Assembly: GCF_900142955.1 (NCBI RefSeq)
Contig: NZ_FRCP01000019.1
Coordinates: 95,016-159,015 of the forward strand
Direction of reading: 5' to 3'
Origin: Anaerosporobacter mobilis DSM 15930
GTDB taxonomy: Bacteria; Bacillota; Clostridia; Lachnospirales; Lachnospiraceae
Length of the DNA: 64,000 nt
Positions 15,618 through 24,435 of this stretch are shown here, piece after piece. Made by a program: the position numbers and the translations under genes. Below the pieces are notes generated by a model. The model was given only the letters and a program-made list of their open reading frames with translations. It was not told the DNA's origin and did not search any database. Each line of letters begins with the position of its first letter. The stretch's first letter is position 1.

Positions 15618-17927
15618 ATGAATCGAATTCGTGAGAAGAAACGTTTATTTGGTACTTTGTTTGTTATACTTATGTTTTTTGTTGTTACATATCAACCACT
15701 CGTAGGTAAAGCAGCAACCGATTCAAACTTTATAATTGAAGACGGTGTACTTCTTCATTATAATGGTACCGCATCAACTGTTACCATTCCTTCGAATGTA
15801 CACACTATAGGAAAGCGTGCTTTCTATAATAATAAAAAGTTAAAGAAAGTTACCATTCCAACTACAGTTAAAGTTATAGATGAAGAAGCTTTCTCAAATT
15901 GTACTAAATTAACTACTGTTCAATTAAGTAGTAATGTAACAAAGATTCTTTATCGTACATTTGCTAACTGTAATTCCTTAACAAGCATAACTCTACCTTC
16001 CAAATTAACATACATTGGTGAAGGAGCATTTATTAATTGTTATAAGCTTTCTAAGATAACGATTCCAGCAACTGTTAAAACGATTGGTATTAGTGCATTC
16101 CAAGAGTGTTATGGACTTAAAACTGTAACGATTCCAAAAGATAGTAAGCTTAAAACGTTATCCCGATATGCCTTTCGATATTGTAACAAGCTTACTACGA
16201 TTAGCTTACCAGAGTCACTAGAGTCTTTAGGAAAAGCTTCTTTTTCATACTGTTATTCCCTAAAGAAGATTACAATACCGTCAAAAATCACATATATACA
16301 ACCAAATACCTTTATCTATAATAGCAAACTAACTACCGTTAAAATCGAAGGTACTGTAACACGTATTGGTGATGAGGCATTTGCGTACTGTAACAAGCTC
16401 ACTAGCATAAACTTAAAAGAAGGTTTAGAATATATTGAAAGTTCGGCTTTTAGAAACAACTCAAGCCTATCCTCCCTATCCTTACCTTCTACTCTAACAT
16501 ATATAGGTGACTATGCATTTGCTTACAACTCATCATTGAAGAAGTTAACAATTCCATCTGGTATCACTACGATTAATCAAGGAACCTTCACGGGATGTAA
16601 AAAATTAACCTCTATAGCGATACCAGAATCCGTTACTACTATAAAGAGTAATGCGTTTAGTGATTGTTCTAAACTAGAAACCTTAATTCTACCAAGTAAA
16701 CTTACTACGTTAGAATCTTATTCTTTATCAGGCCTTTCTTCTCTTAAAACAGTTGAACTTCCATCTACTCTTAAGACATTGGCCGCAGGTACTTTTAGTG
16801 GTTGTAGTAAACTTACTACAATTACATTGCCTGAAAAATTGAAGAAGATTCCAGCCAATTTATTTGACGGTTGTACTTCATTAACTGAAATTAAACTTCC
16901 TGAAACAGTTACTGAGATAGGAAATTGGGCATTCAATAATTGTTACCAGTTAGAGAACATTAACATTCCAAACTCTGTTACTACTATTGGTAACAATGCA
17001 TTTAACTCCTGTACTGGGATTAGTAAAATTACACTTCCTAATAAGCTTACCTCACTTGGAGCAAATGCATTTGCATACTGTACTAGTTTAAAATCCATTA
17101 AGATACCTACAACCTTAAAGACAATTGAAGAAAATACCTTTGATCATTGTCGCAGTTTAACAAGTGTTGAAATCCCTGAAGGTGTGAAAAATATTTCTAA
17201 TTATGCCTTCTATTACTGCGCTACCCTTACTGATGTCAGTTTTTCCGAATCAGTTGAAACAATTGGCTCTAATGCATTCACTGGTACAAAATGGATTCAA
17301 CTTGCGGAAGAGAACCATATGGTAATTACAGATAACGGTATCCTTATCAAATATACTGGTACTGATACTAAACTTACAATACCAGATACCGTAAAATCCA
17401 TTGCACCAAATGTATTCCGTAACAATAGTTACTTGACTTCAGTGGTAATACCTGACACCGTAGTTACTATTAATAACTCTGCCTTTAGAAATTGCCGTAA
17501 TCTTACAACGGTAAAACTCTCTTCTACTTTGGAATCCATTGGTAATAACGCGTTCGAAGAATGTTTAAGCCTAGCTACTATTAAACTACCTTCTAGTTTG
17601 AAATCGATTGGATCCTATGCATTTGAGAGATGTGAGAAATTAGTGACAATAAACTTACCAAACAAAATTACTAGTATTGGTACTGGTGCCTTCTATGCTT
17701 GTTCTTCATTAGAAGAAGTAACCTTACCAACCAAATTAACGAGATTAGATCGCAATGTATTCTCTTACTGTACTAATTTAAAGAAACTTACCATACCAGA
17801 AAACGTAACCTCAATTGATAATAATTGCATGACTACGTATGATATGTCGCCAACTATTTATTGTACAAAAGATTCTGCTGCATATAATTTTGCAATCAGT
17901 AAAAATCTTAAAGTTGTACTTAACTAG
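15618..17927 (+). CDS. Secreted BspA-type leucine-rich-repeat protein
   Basis: A 769-aa exported protein. A basic N-terminus and hydrophobic signal end near VGKAA (about residue 33). Nearly all the rest is BspA/TpLRR-type repeats of about 23 residues (LTTITLPxxLxxIGxxAFxxCxxL pattern, LRR_5), some 30 copies. The opening module (IIEDGVLLHYNGTASTVTIP) is echoed near residue 570 (VITDNGILIKYTGTDTKLTIP), so the protein looks like two fused repeat blocks. There is no LPXTG or other wall anchor; the C-terminus is short and Cys-containing. Such proteins bind host or matrix ligands in other bacteria; the ligand here is unknown. AAAGGGG lies 8 nt before the ATG. The gene is monocistronic, with a perfect promoter and structured leader. 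Confidence 0.93.
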   Translation: MNRIREKKRLFGTLFVILMFFVVTYQPLVGKAATDSNFIIEDGVLLHYNGTASTVTIPSNVHTIGKRAFYNNKKLKKVTIPTTVKVIDEEAFSNCTKLTTVQLSSNVTKILYRTFANCNSLTSITLPSKLTYIGEGAFINCYKLSKITIPATVKTIGISAFQECYGLKTVTIPKDSKLKTLSRYAFRYCNKLTTISLPESLESLGKASFSYCYSLKKITIPSKITYIQPNTFIYNSKLTTVKIEGTVTRIGDEAFAYCNKLTSINLKEGLEYIESSAFRNNSSLSSLSLPSTLTYIGDYAFAYNSSLKKLTIPSGITTINQGTFTGCKKLTSIAIPESVTTIKSNAFSDCSKLETLILPSKLTTLESYSLSGLSSLKTVELPSTLKTLAAGTFSGCSKLTTITLPEKLKKIPANLFDGCTSLTEIKLPETVTEIGNWAFNNCYQLENINIPNSVTTIGNNAFNSCTGISKITLPNKLTSLGANAFAYCTSLKSIKIPTTLKTIEENTFDHCRSLTSVEIPEGVKNISNYAFYYCATLTDVSFSESVETIGSNAFTGTKWIQLAEENHMVITDNGILIKYTGTDTKLTIPDTVKSIAPNVFRNNSYLTSVVIPDTVVTINNSAFRNCRNLTTVKLSSTLESIGNNAFEECLSLATIKLPSSLKSIGSYAFERCEKLVTINLPNKITSIGTGAFYACSSLEEVTLPTKLTRLDRNVFSYCTNLKKLTIPENVTSIDNNCMTTYDMSPTIYCTKDSAAYNFAISKNLKVVLN

Positions 17928-17950
17928 TTAACTCCCCTACTCTAGTAGTA

Positions 17951-17983
17951 AAAAAGGCTGTGGAACGGTTCCACAGCCTTTTT
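17951..17983. terminator. Bidirectional terminator between the LRR and CoiA-like genes
   Basis: A perfect inverted repeat (AAAAAGGCTGTGGAAC with GTTCCACAGCCTTTTT) with A and T tracts at the two ends, placed between convergent genes. Confidence 0.93.
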
Positions 17984-18024
17984 GCTACATATGAATTATT
18001 GATTCTTGTATTGATAAGTCTTCC

Positions 18025-19158
18025 TTACCAACGTTTTGCTTCAATCATCTCTTCTAGATAATAAATCGCTTCATCAATCATTTGTTCTCTTTGATCTTCA
18101 TCTTCTATCTTAAATAATCGATTATTCAAATCATGCAGATAATCAAATCTCTCTTTATTCCCTCTTTCTATCTCCCAATTCTCACCCGTTAATCTTGGTA
18201 TCAACCAACATTCCTCAATAGCTGGCATCTTCATAGTAAGAGATGTCAAATTCGTATCTGCAATCGGAAAGCGATGTACTTCATATGATGATAATTCGTT
18301 AGATTGTTGGAAGTTAGCATTACCCTTTTCATGTTCCACTTGTCTTATCGTTTCAGAAGTATTATTCTCATTAATATTCTTAAAAGCAAGTCGTAAAGGA
18401 ATTGGATATTTTTCAAGTCTTTTTTCCTGTATCTGTGTCTCTTGAATAAAAAGCCTCTCTACATACTCTTCAAAATCACACTGTAAACAACCTTCATCGT
18501 CAATTTTTAGATCCGGTAAAAAATAACTCTTAGCTATTACCTTGCCTACAGATTGACCATTTAATCGCATTATCTTCTTAAGTGTGACTTCACCACTATG
18601 TGTATCGAGTATATTCAAGATATGTTTCTTTGTTGCGATTAGATATTCAAAGGTTGTTGGTGCTTCAAATCGATATTTCTTACTGTTTAGAAACCACACA
18701 TCTGTAATTCCTTTTCTTTCGTAAAAAGCATGTTTATCCAACCACTCATTTAGCTTCATATCGTAACTTAGATATTCCATAACCATTGGTTTATCTGTAT
18801 TATTTATATATATGTCTGCTACATACGTACCTATCTCTTTACTACAATAGATCTCTGACTCTTTAAAACTTCTCTTCGCTAATTGGTACAATAGTCTTCT
18901 TGCTAGAGGATAATCACCCTGGTTTCCATTCGAGCGTGTTTTACAATCGGTCTCAGCATGGTGCCTAAAATACGGTTCACGAATCATTCCTGCACATAAT
19001 ATAATAGATTCTTTGCAATTAGGACAAATCAACTCATGATTTTGGCTAGCCATTCTCATCTGTAGCCGTAAATCTTCTTTATATCTGCCTTCGTAATCCT
19101 TCAGTTCGTATGCACACCAAAGCTCTCCTTGATATAATGCATTCTCCTGTGTAACCAA
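18025..19158 (-). CDS. CoiA-like competence/nuclease family protein
   Basis: A 377-aa protein related to CoiA, a competence-associated protein with a predicted restriction-endonuclease-like domain. A Cys-containing N-terminal finger (ICPNC ... CAGMIREPYFRHH) precedes the nuclease-like core (YVADIYINN, VMEYLSYDM), which keeps the Asp and the Glu-x-x-Ser expected for this fold. The longest frame begins at a TTG at 19197, but a TTG at 19158 is preferred because AAAGGAGG lies exactly 7 nt before it. It is separated by about 100 nt from the FliB-like gene. No other competence genes are in the window, so a role in DNA uptake is unproven. Confidence 0.75.
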   Translation of the reverse strand: MVTQENALYQGELWCAYELKDYEGRYKEDLRLQMRMASQNHELICPNCKESIILCAGMIREPYFRHHAETDCKTRSNGNQGDYPLARRLLYQLAKRSFKESEIYCSKEIGTYVADIYINNTDKPMVMEYLSYDMKLNEWLDKHAFYERKGITDVWFLNSKKYRFEAPTTFEYLIATKKHILNILDTHSGEVTLKKIMRLNGQSVGKVIAKSYFLPDLKIDDEGCLQCDFEEYVERLFIQETQIQEKRLEKYPIPLRLAFKNINENNTSETIRQVEHEKGNANFQQSNELSSYEVHRFPIADTNLTSLTMKMPAIEECWLIPRLTGENWEIERGNKERFDYLHDLNNRLFKIEDEDQREQMIDEAIYYLEEMIEAKRW

Positions 19159-19255
19159 GCCATATCCTCCTTTTATTATTGATGCCAAATTAGTCAATTG
19201 CTAAACTCTTATACCATTTCAAATAAAGCTGCATGATCTGCTTTCGTTTATGCAC

Positions 19256-20422
19256 TTAAGATAATAATGAAATTAAGATTTTTTCAAAATAAAACTCTTT
19301 CTTTTTACCAAATAGTTTCTCCATCTTTTTAAGATTCTTATCTAAATGCTCAACTTCTCTAGAATAGCTATATGTAATTTCTACAACATCGCCGAATGTT
19401 AAAAAACCTTTGATTTGCCATCTTGCCTGACACAACTCTTGTATAATTAACGGGCTAATTACTGCTAACTTCATCTTACCATATGCATTCTCATCATAAA
19501 CCGCACCCGAGAAATACGTATATGTAAAGTATACATAAAGCTGTTCCAGTATCGTCTCAAACTGGATACCTAGTTCTTCATTCTGTTTCATATATAGCAA
19601 GAACTGTCTTCTATTACCAAGATACTCCTTTGAACCATTCCCATATAGTTGATCAAAAGCAAGTCTTGTAGCATCTGACCATTCTGATCTTAATATCTCT
19701 AAGCGAAACAATATAGCGAATTGTTTTTTAATGATTTCAAATCGTATGTCTTCTTTACACTGATACGGTTTTAACTTATCTATCATACAATCTACAATCT
19801 TTTCTGTCTTGTATCGATTGATTAAACGGTCCATTGTAGAATATTCTTGACTATTTATTCGATTTTGTATGTCATGTGCTAATGCAAAGCTAATTGCTGC
19901 ACGTAGATTCACATCAAGTTTTCTATTCTGTAAGGTGCCAATAATACAATTTCTAGCTTCAGATAACTTGGCATAAAGTATGGCATCAAAATATTCAAAT
20001 CGTCCCGATTCACTTTTCTTCTCTTTTGTTAAAAATCGAACTCGTTCCTCATGACTTAATATGATTCTCGCCACTTCAGGGCAAGACATGGAAAGCGATA
20101 AATCACGTGCTCCTTCATACTCCTCCATATGTCTTGGATACGTTCTACAAGTATCGCATAACATGGAAGGACCTAATTCTGTATAGATATCACAGAGATT
20201 ATCATCATTTAAGAATGCACAACGGTGTCCATATTGTTTGAAAGCTCCCTTGCGCAATTCTATAGAATTCTGAAGGCAGTTGCCGAAACCACCTTTTACA
20301 TTTTTATATTTATCTAATGTCTTAGGATCAATCATAATCTCCCAGCCTGCACAACAAGTGTCTTCACACTCCATGGCAATGCAATTAAATTGATGATAAT
20401 AATCCGGTATAGAATATTTCAT
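19256..20422 (-). CDS. fliB: Flagellin lysine-N-methylase (FliB family)
   Basis: Predicted to methylate lysine side chains of flagellin. The 388-aa protein opens with the family signature DYYHQFNCIAMECEDTCCAGW; further Cys (CAFLNDDNLCDIY, MLCDTCRTYPR) complete a YkgJ-type Cys cluster that probably binds Fe-S or zinc. The remainder is helical. The longest frame starts 14 codons upstream, but the ATG at 20422 has GGAGG 7 nt before it. No flagellin gene is in this window, so the enzyme acts on a substrate encoded elsewhere. The chemoreceptors at 37.5 and 44 kb support a motile host. Confidence 0.85.
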   Translation of the reverse strand: MKYSIPDYYHQFNCIAMECEDTCCAGWEIMIDPKTLDKYKNVKGGFGNCLQNSIELRKGAFKQYGHRCAFLNDDNLCDIYTELGPSMLCDTCRTYPRHMEEYEGARDLSLSMSCPEVARIILSHEERVRFLTKEKKSESGRFEYFDAILYAKLSEARNCIIGTLQNRKLDVNLRAAISFALAHDIQNRINSQEYSTMDRLINRYKTEKIVDCMIDKLKPYQCKEDIRFEIIKKQFAILFRLEILRSEWSDATRLAFDQLYGNGSKEYLGNRRQFLLYMKQNEELGIQFETILEQLYVYFTYTYFSGAVYDENAYGKMKLAVISPLIIQELCQARWQIKGFLTFGDVVEITYSYSREVEHLDKNLKKMEKLFGKKKEFYFEKILISLLS

Positions 20423-20517
20423 GTCTATTCCTCCATAACAAACGTATTCGCAAGTATCATACACTCATTTTGTGGAATGTTCAAGTGCCGAAGTTTTAAC
20501 AATATGTAACGATTTTA

Positions 20518-20997
20518 TTACATACCTTTTTTCTTTAGTCGTTTCCCATATATTTCATTTACATTAAGTTTCAGAACTGAAACTACTTTAAATAATCTCT
20601 CGTCATATTTATGCTCAATTCCTGGTTGATAATGATTCATCAATTTTGTAAGAGCTGGCATTTTTTCCTCTTCACCTAGAATTTCTATCGTTCCATTGCC
20701 ACACACACTTTCAAACTCCATCGTACAATCACATGCCAAATCCCCTGTAATTAAATTGTGTGAACAGCTCATTGAGAATGCTACTTTATTGTTATCTTGT
20801 AATAAATCGAGTTTTTTTCCAGCAATAGAACTATGAAAATACATTGTAAACTCTTCGTTTTCATATTCCACTCCAAAATTAAGTGGTATTACATAAGGAA
20901 ATTCCTTATCAAAAAAAGCCACATTACATACATCACATTTTCTCATAATTGCTAGAATCTCTTCTGGATTTTTTACTTCTCTGTCTCTTCTTCTCAT
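20518..20997 (-). CDS. Pyridoxamine 5'-phosphate oxidase-related protein (NimA-like)
   Basis: A 159-aa member of the FMN-binding split-barrel family close to NimA-type proteins, recognised by an N-terminal MRRRDREV start, the ILAIMRKCDVCNVAFFD segment, PYVIPLNFGVEY, the FHSSIAGKKLDLL motif and the C-terminal EIYGKRLKKK. Such proteins bind FMN or heme; some reduce nitroimidazoles, but most have no known substrate. It probably lies in its own unit: the FliB-like start is about 95 nt downstream. AAAGGA is about 11 nt upstream of the ATG. Confidence 0.83.
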   Translation of the reverse strand: MRRRDREVKNPEEILAIMRKCDVCNVAFFDKEFPYVIPLNFGVEYENEEFTMYFHSSIAGKKLDLLQDNNKVAFSMSCSHNLITGDLACDCTMEFESVCGNGTIEILGEEEKMPALTKLMNHYQPGIEHKYDERLFKVVSVLKLNVNEIYGKRLKKKGM

Positions 20998-21173
20998 AGT
21001 TCATAATTCCTTTCGCCTTCCATATTTATCTTTCATTGTATTAGAACACCATATTATTGTCAATTTATAAACCAAAAAGTTATAGAATTTTTCCTTATAT
21101 AATGCTAAAATAAATCCAAATTGTTAACGCAAACCACGAAACTACTTGTTTCTAACTCAAAGGAGAATGCCAT

Positions 21174-21659
21174 ATGATTTCAAACCTATTACAAGAAATG
21201 ATTCAATACTACTCTGGGGACCCAAAACGAATTCAGCATTTTATCAAAGTACATAGCTTTGCCAAATTAATTGGTGAAATAGAACAACTTGATTCTACTA
21301 CGCTTCAAATTCTTGAAATAGCCGCTATTGTACACGATATCGGCATTAAAGTTGCAGAAGAAAAATACGGAAGATGCGATGGCAAATTACAGGAGCAAGA
21401 AGGACCCGCACTAGCCAAGGACCTTCTTACCAAACTTTCTATTGATGAATCTATTATCGAAAGAGTTTGTTACTTAGTTGGACATCATCATACCTACTCA
21501 AACGTTAGTGGAATGGATTATCAGATCTTATTAGAAGCAGATTTTCTAGTTAATCTATATGAAGATGCATTAGATGCTCACGCTATAGCAAGTGCTTATC
21601 ATAAGATTTTTAAGACTACCACTGGAAAAGAGCTTTGTAAAACTATGTTTCGAATTTAG
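21174..21659 (+). CDS. HD-domain phosphohydrolase
   Basis: A 161-aa cytoplasmic HD-superfamily protein. The metal-binding motif is clear: His in HFIKVHSFAKLIG, the HD doublet in IAAIVHDIGIK, then a helix with GHHHTYSN and a closing Asp in LLEADFLVN. The order fits single-domain HD hydrolases acting on phosphoesters such as nucleotides. The substrate cannot be told. AAAGGAG lies about 8 nt before the ATG. It stands alone on the plus strand, converging on the EamA transporter gene with only 30 nt between, and no terminator was evident there. Confidence 0.87.
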   Translation: MISNLLQEMIQYYSGDPKRIQHFIKVHSFAKLIGEIEQLDSTTLQILEIAAIVHDIGIKVAEEKYGRCDGKLQEQEGPALAKDLLTKLSIDESIIERVCYLVGHHHTYSNVSGMDYQILLEADFLVNLYEDALDAHAIASAYHKIFKTTTGKELCKTMFRI

Positions 21660-21690
21660 TAACTACTATAATATATCTATCAAATATTGG

Positions 21691-22677
21691 TTATTCTTGT
21701 TTACAAGATTTCTCTCCAATAGAAACTAAATAAACCCCACCAGCCATAATTAGCAATGCTATTACGAAGACGATACTTGGAAGCTGATGATATAACAAAA
21801 GTGACAAGATTCCTCCAATAAAAGGAGAAACCGCATAATACGCACTCGTTCTTGCGGCTCCAAGATGTCTTTGTGCATGCACATAAAAGAAGATACTAAG
21901 TCCATATGCTACAAAGCCTAATACCATTACACATAATATATCAGCAATTCTAGGAATCGTATTTCCAATGGCAAATGCTATCAAAAGTGAACCAAATCCC
22001 GAACCAAATCCTTTAATAATTACAATCTGTAATGGATCTTTTTCCGATAGTACTCTCGTACAATTATTCTCAAGTCCCCAACAGATACAAGCGAATAGAA
22101 CAAATATCGAACCAAAGGTAAAATATAAACTTCCTTCTCCTTGTATTGACAATAACATACATGCTAAGGTAATAAAACCAATGCCACACCACAGATGCTT
22201 TGACAACTTTTCTTTAAATATTACAAACGCAATAACCGATGTTGCTACAATTTCAAAGTTATTCATTAAGGAGGCATTCGCAGCTGTTGTTCTCGCTAAG
22301 CCAATCATTAAAAAAATGGGTGCCATAATATCTAATACCACCATTCCAACTGTATAAGGAAGTTCTTTTTTCGTTATATGTAACTGCTTAGCCTTATGAT
22401 TGTTCTTTTCACGAAACAACCATAATATTGACATACCAACTCCCGCCCCCAGATATAACCAAGCTGCCATCATTGTCTCTGTGACCTTTGACAATAACAT
22501 CTTAGAAAACGGAGCATTCAAAGCATACAATACTGCAGCTACTATGGCGGCTGCTATTGCTTTTTTTTGATAATTATTGCTTATCTTATTACTCCTGGTT
22601 TTAATCTTTTTCTTAGTATTCATCTGATAAGAATCTTTCTTCTTAATACCTTTCTTCTTACTTCTTTGCTTATTCAT
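21691..22677 (-). CDS. EamA/DMT family transporter
   Basis: A 328-aa drug/metabolite transporter-type permease with ten predicted membrane helices (from about residue 40), arranged as two EamA repeats; AARTSAYYAVSPFIGGILSLLL is the conserved part of the second. The first 38 residues are strongly basic (NKQRSKKKGIKKK) and unusually long for this family; the methionine at residue 19 is an alternative start. Neither has a good ribosome site. Upstream a GGGGGA precedes an 11-codon reading frame (from 22711) whose TGA overlaps the ATG at 22677, suggesting coupling. Substrate unknown. Confidence 0.8.
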   Translation of the reverse strand: MNKQRSKKKGIKKKDSYQMNTKKKIKTRSNKISNNYQKKAIAAAIVAAVLYALNAPFSKMLLSKVTETMMAAWLYLGAGVGMSILWLFREKNNHKAKQLHITKKELPYTVGMVVLDIMAPIFLMIGLARTTAANASLMNNFEIVATSVIAFVIFKEKLSKHLWCGIGFITLACMLLSIQGEGSLYFTFGSIFVLFACICWGLENNCTRVLSEKDPLQIVIIKGFGSGFGSLLIAFAIGNTIPRIADILCVMVLGFVAYGLSIFFYVHAQRHLGAARTSAYYAVSPFIGGILSLLLYHQLPSIVFVIALLIMAGGVYLVSIGEKSCKQE

Positions 22678-22758
22678 ATTACATCTGTCTTCTTTCTTAT
22701 CAATTTCATATCCCCCATAGGGGGTTATTTGTTATAAGTAGTATATCGAATTCTATAA

Positions 22759-22796
22759 AAAAAAGCAATGAGATTAGTAAATCCCATCGCTTTTTC
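22759..22796 (-). terminator. Terminator of the aldehyde dehydrogenase gene at 22813
   Basis: AAAAGCAATGAGATT pairs with AATCCCATCGCTTTT (two mismatches), followed on the minus strand by TTTTTTTTATAG. It separates this gene from the EamA transporter downstream. Confidence 0.85.
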
Positions 22797-22812
22797 TTAC
22801 TTACTATGCAAA

Positions 22813-24183
22813 CTACTTCATAATTTTCTTTAACCATTTTAAATGATTTTGATAAGGAGGATAACGTAGCGGTATATCAATTAAATTACTCTTCCTTAAA
22901 ACACTCTTTCTATGCGAGAAAGCTTCAATACTGGCGGCACCATGATACTCTCCCATACCACTTTCGCCAACACCACCAAATCCCATATAGGAAGTGGCAA
23001 GATGAATAATGGTATCGTTAATACAACCTCCTCCATAGGATATTTCCTTTATAATTCTTTGCTCCATCTTCTTAGATTTTGTAAACAAATAAAGTGCTAA
23101 TGGTTTTGGTCTATTATTTATTAACGATATGAATTCTTCTGGATTTTCATATTCAATAATCGGTAAAATTGGGCCAAAGATTTCTTCCTTCATAACCTCA
23201 TCTTCCCAAGTTACATGATCCATTATGGTAAGAGAAATCTGGTTCGTCTGTTCATTAAAGTCACCACCATAGATAATCTCTCCTGTCTGTATAAGGTTTT
23301 TAAGACGCACAAAATGTTTACGCGTTATAATTTTAGGAAAATCATGATTTTCTTCTTGCTTATTACTGTAAAACTTCTCAGTGTTCTTGATAATTTCCTT
23401 AATTAATTTTTCTTTAACGCTTTTATGCACCACTAGGTAATCAGGGGCCACACAAGTTTGACCTGCATTTAAACATTTACCCCAAGCTATTCGCATACCT
23501 GCAAGCTTTATATCTGCAGTTTCATCAACGATACAAGGGCTCTTACCTCCAAGCTCTAAAATTACCGGAGTCAAATGCTTTGCTGCTTTTTCCATAACAA
23601 TTTTCCCTACACCTACGCTTCCTGTAAAGAAAATCAAATCAAATTTTTGATCAAGTAGTGATTGATTTACTTCCCTACCACCTTCTACTACTGCTACGAA
23701 AGCTTTACTGAACGTCTTACTTATAAGCTTTTTGATCACTGCTGACGTTGCTGGTGAATAATTAGAGGGCTTAATAATTGAACAATTTCCACATGCGATT
23801 GCACCAATCAAAGGGGCAATCGCTAATTGGAATGGATAATTCCATGGAGCTATAATTAATACAAGGCCATAAGGCTCCTTATATATCTTGCTAACCGAAG
23901 GGAATTGCGTTATTGGTGTTCTCACCGTTTTCACTTTTAATAGGCGTTCCATGTGTTTCATCATAAAATTGATTTCTTCTAGCACAATTCCAATTTCTGT
24001 AGCATACGCCTCAAACGAAGATTTATTCAAATCCTTTTTCAAAGCTTCTAAAATTTCCCCTTCTATTTCCTTAATTGCCATTTTCAGCTCACCTAGACGT
24101 GCTTTTCTAAAGGCAAGGCTTTTTGTAGCCCCAGTTTTAAAGTACTTCCTCTGTTTTTCTAGCAACGTCACCGCATCCATCAT
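22813..24183 (-). CDS. NAD(P)-dependent aldehyde dehydrogenase (short class-3-like)
   Basis: Oxidises aldehydes to carboxylic acids. The 456-aa length and lack of an N-terminal extension match class-3/fatty-aldehyde-type enzymes. Catalytic Cys244 (NAGQTC) and Glu210 (LELGGKSP) are present, with the cofactor-binding APWNYPFQL and FFTGSVGVGK. The C-terminal hydrophobic tail of membrane-bound fatty aldehyde dehydrogenases is absent. GGAGG lies 9 nt before the first of two adjacent ATGs. It neighbours the polyamine cluster but is in a separate unit, and no operator is shared, so participation in polyamine breakdown is not supported. Confidence 0.9.
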   Translation of the reverse strand: MMDAVTLLEKQRKYFKTGATKSLAFRKARLGELKMAIKEIEGEILEALKKDLNKSSFEAYATEIGIVLEEINFMMKHMERLLKVKTVRTPITQFPSVSKIYKEPYGLVLIIAPWNYPFQLAIAPLIGAIACGNCSIIKPSNYSPATSAVIKKLISKTFSKAFVAVVEGGREVNQSLLDQKFDLIFFTGSVGVGKIVMEKAAKHLTPVILELGGKSPCIVDETADIKLAGMRIAWGKCLNAGQTCVAPDYLVVHKSVKEKLIKEIIKNTEKFYSNKQEENHDFPKIITRKHFVRLKNLIQTGEIIYGGDFNEQTNQISLTIMDHVTWEDEVMKEEIFGPILPIIEYENPEEFISLINNRPKPLALYLFTKSKKMEQRIIKEISYGGGCINDTIIHLATSYMGFGGVGESGMGEYHGAASIEAFSHRKSVLRKSNLIDIPLRYPPYQNHLKWLKKIMK

Positions 24184-24378
24184 ACTTATCTTCCTCCATA
24201 TTCATATAATATAAATATAAATCTATTTAGCCATTTTTTTAATCTATGTCACTATTCATTCTCTTATTATGTTGAATAAAATATTCAGATCTATTTCCTA
24301 TTATACAACATTTCGTATAAAAAATGGTAGTGCATAAAAAAACAAGCCTTTGCTCTATATAAAGTGATAACTCCCTTC

Positions 24379-24417
24379 TAGGTAGACAAGTGAAATAATA
24401 AAAACACTTGCTACTTA
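24379..24417 (-). terminator. Hairpin downstream of putrescine aminotransferase, possible terminator
   Basis: CTAGGTAG-CAAGTG pairs with CACTTG-CTACTTAG around a 12-nt T-rich loop. A T run follows only about 35 nt later on the minus strand, so terminator function is uncertain. Confidence 0.4.
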
Positions 24418-24435
24418 GAAAGGAGTAATTAAATC

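Noticed and set aside
15618..17927. Regular DNA repeats that could suggest an array
   Set aside because: They are codons of an open leucine-rich-repeat protein.
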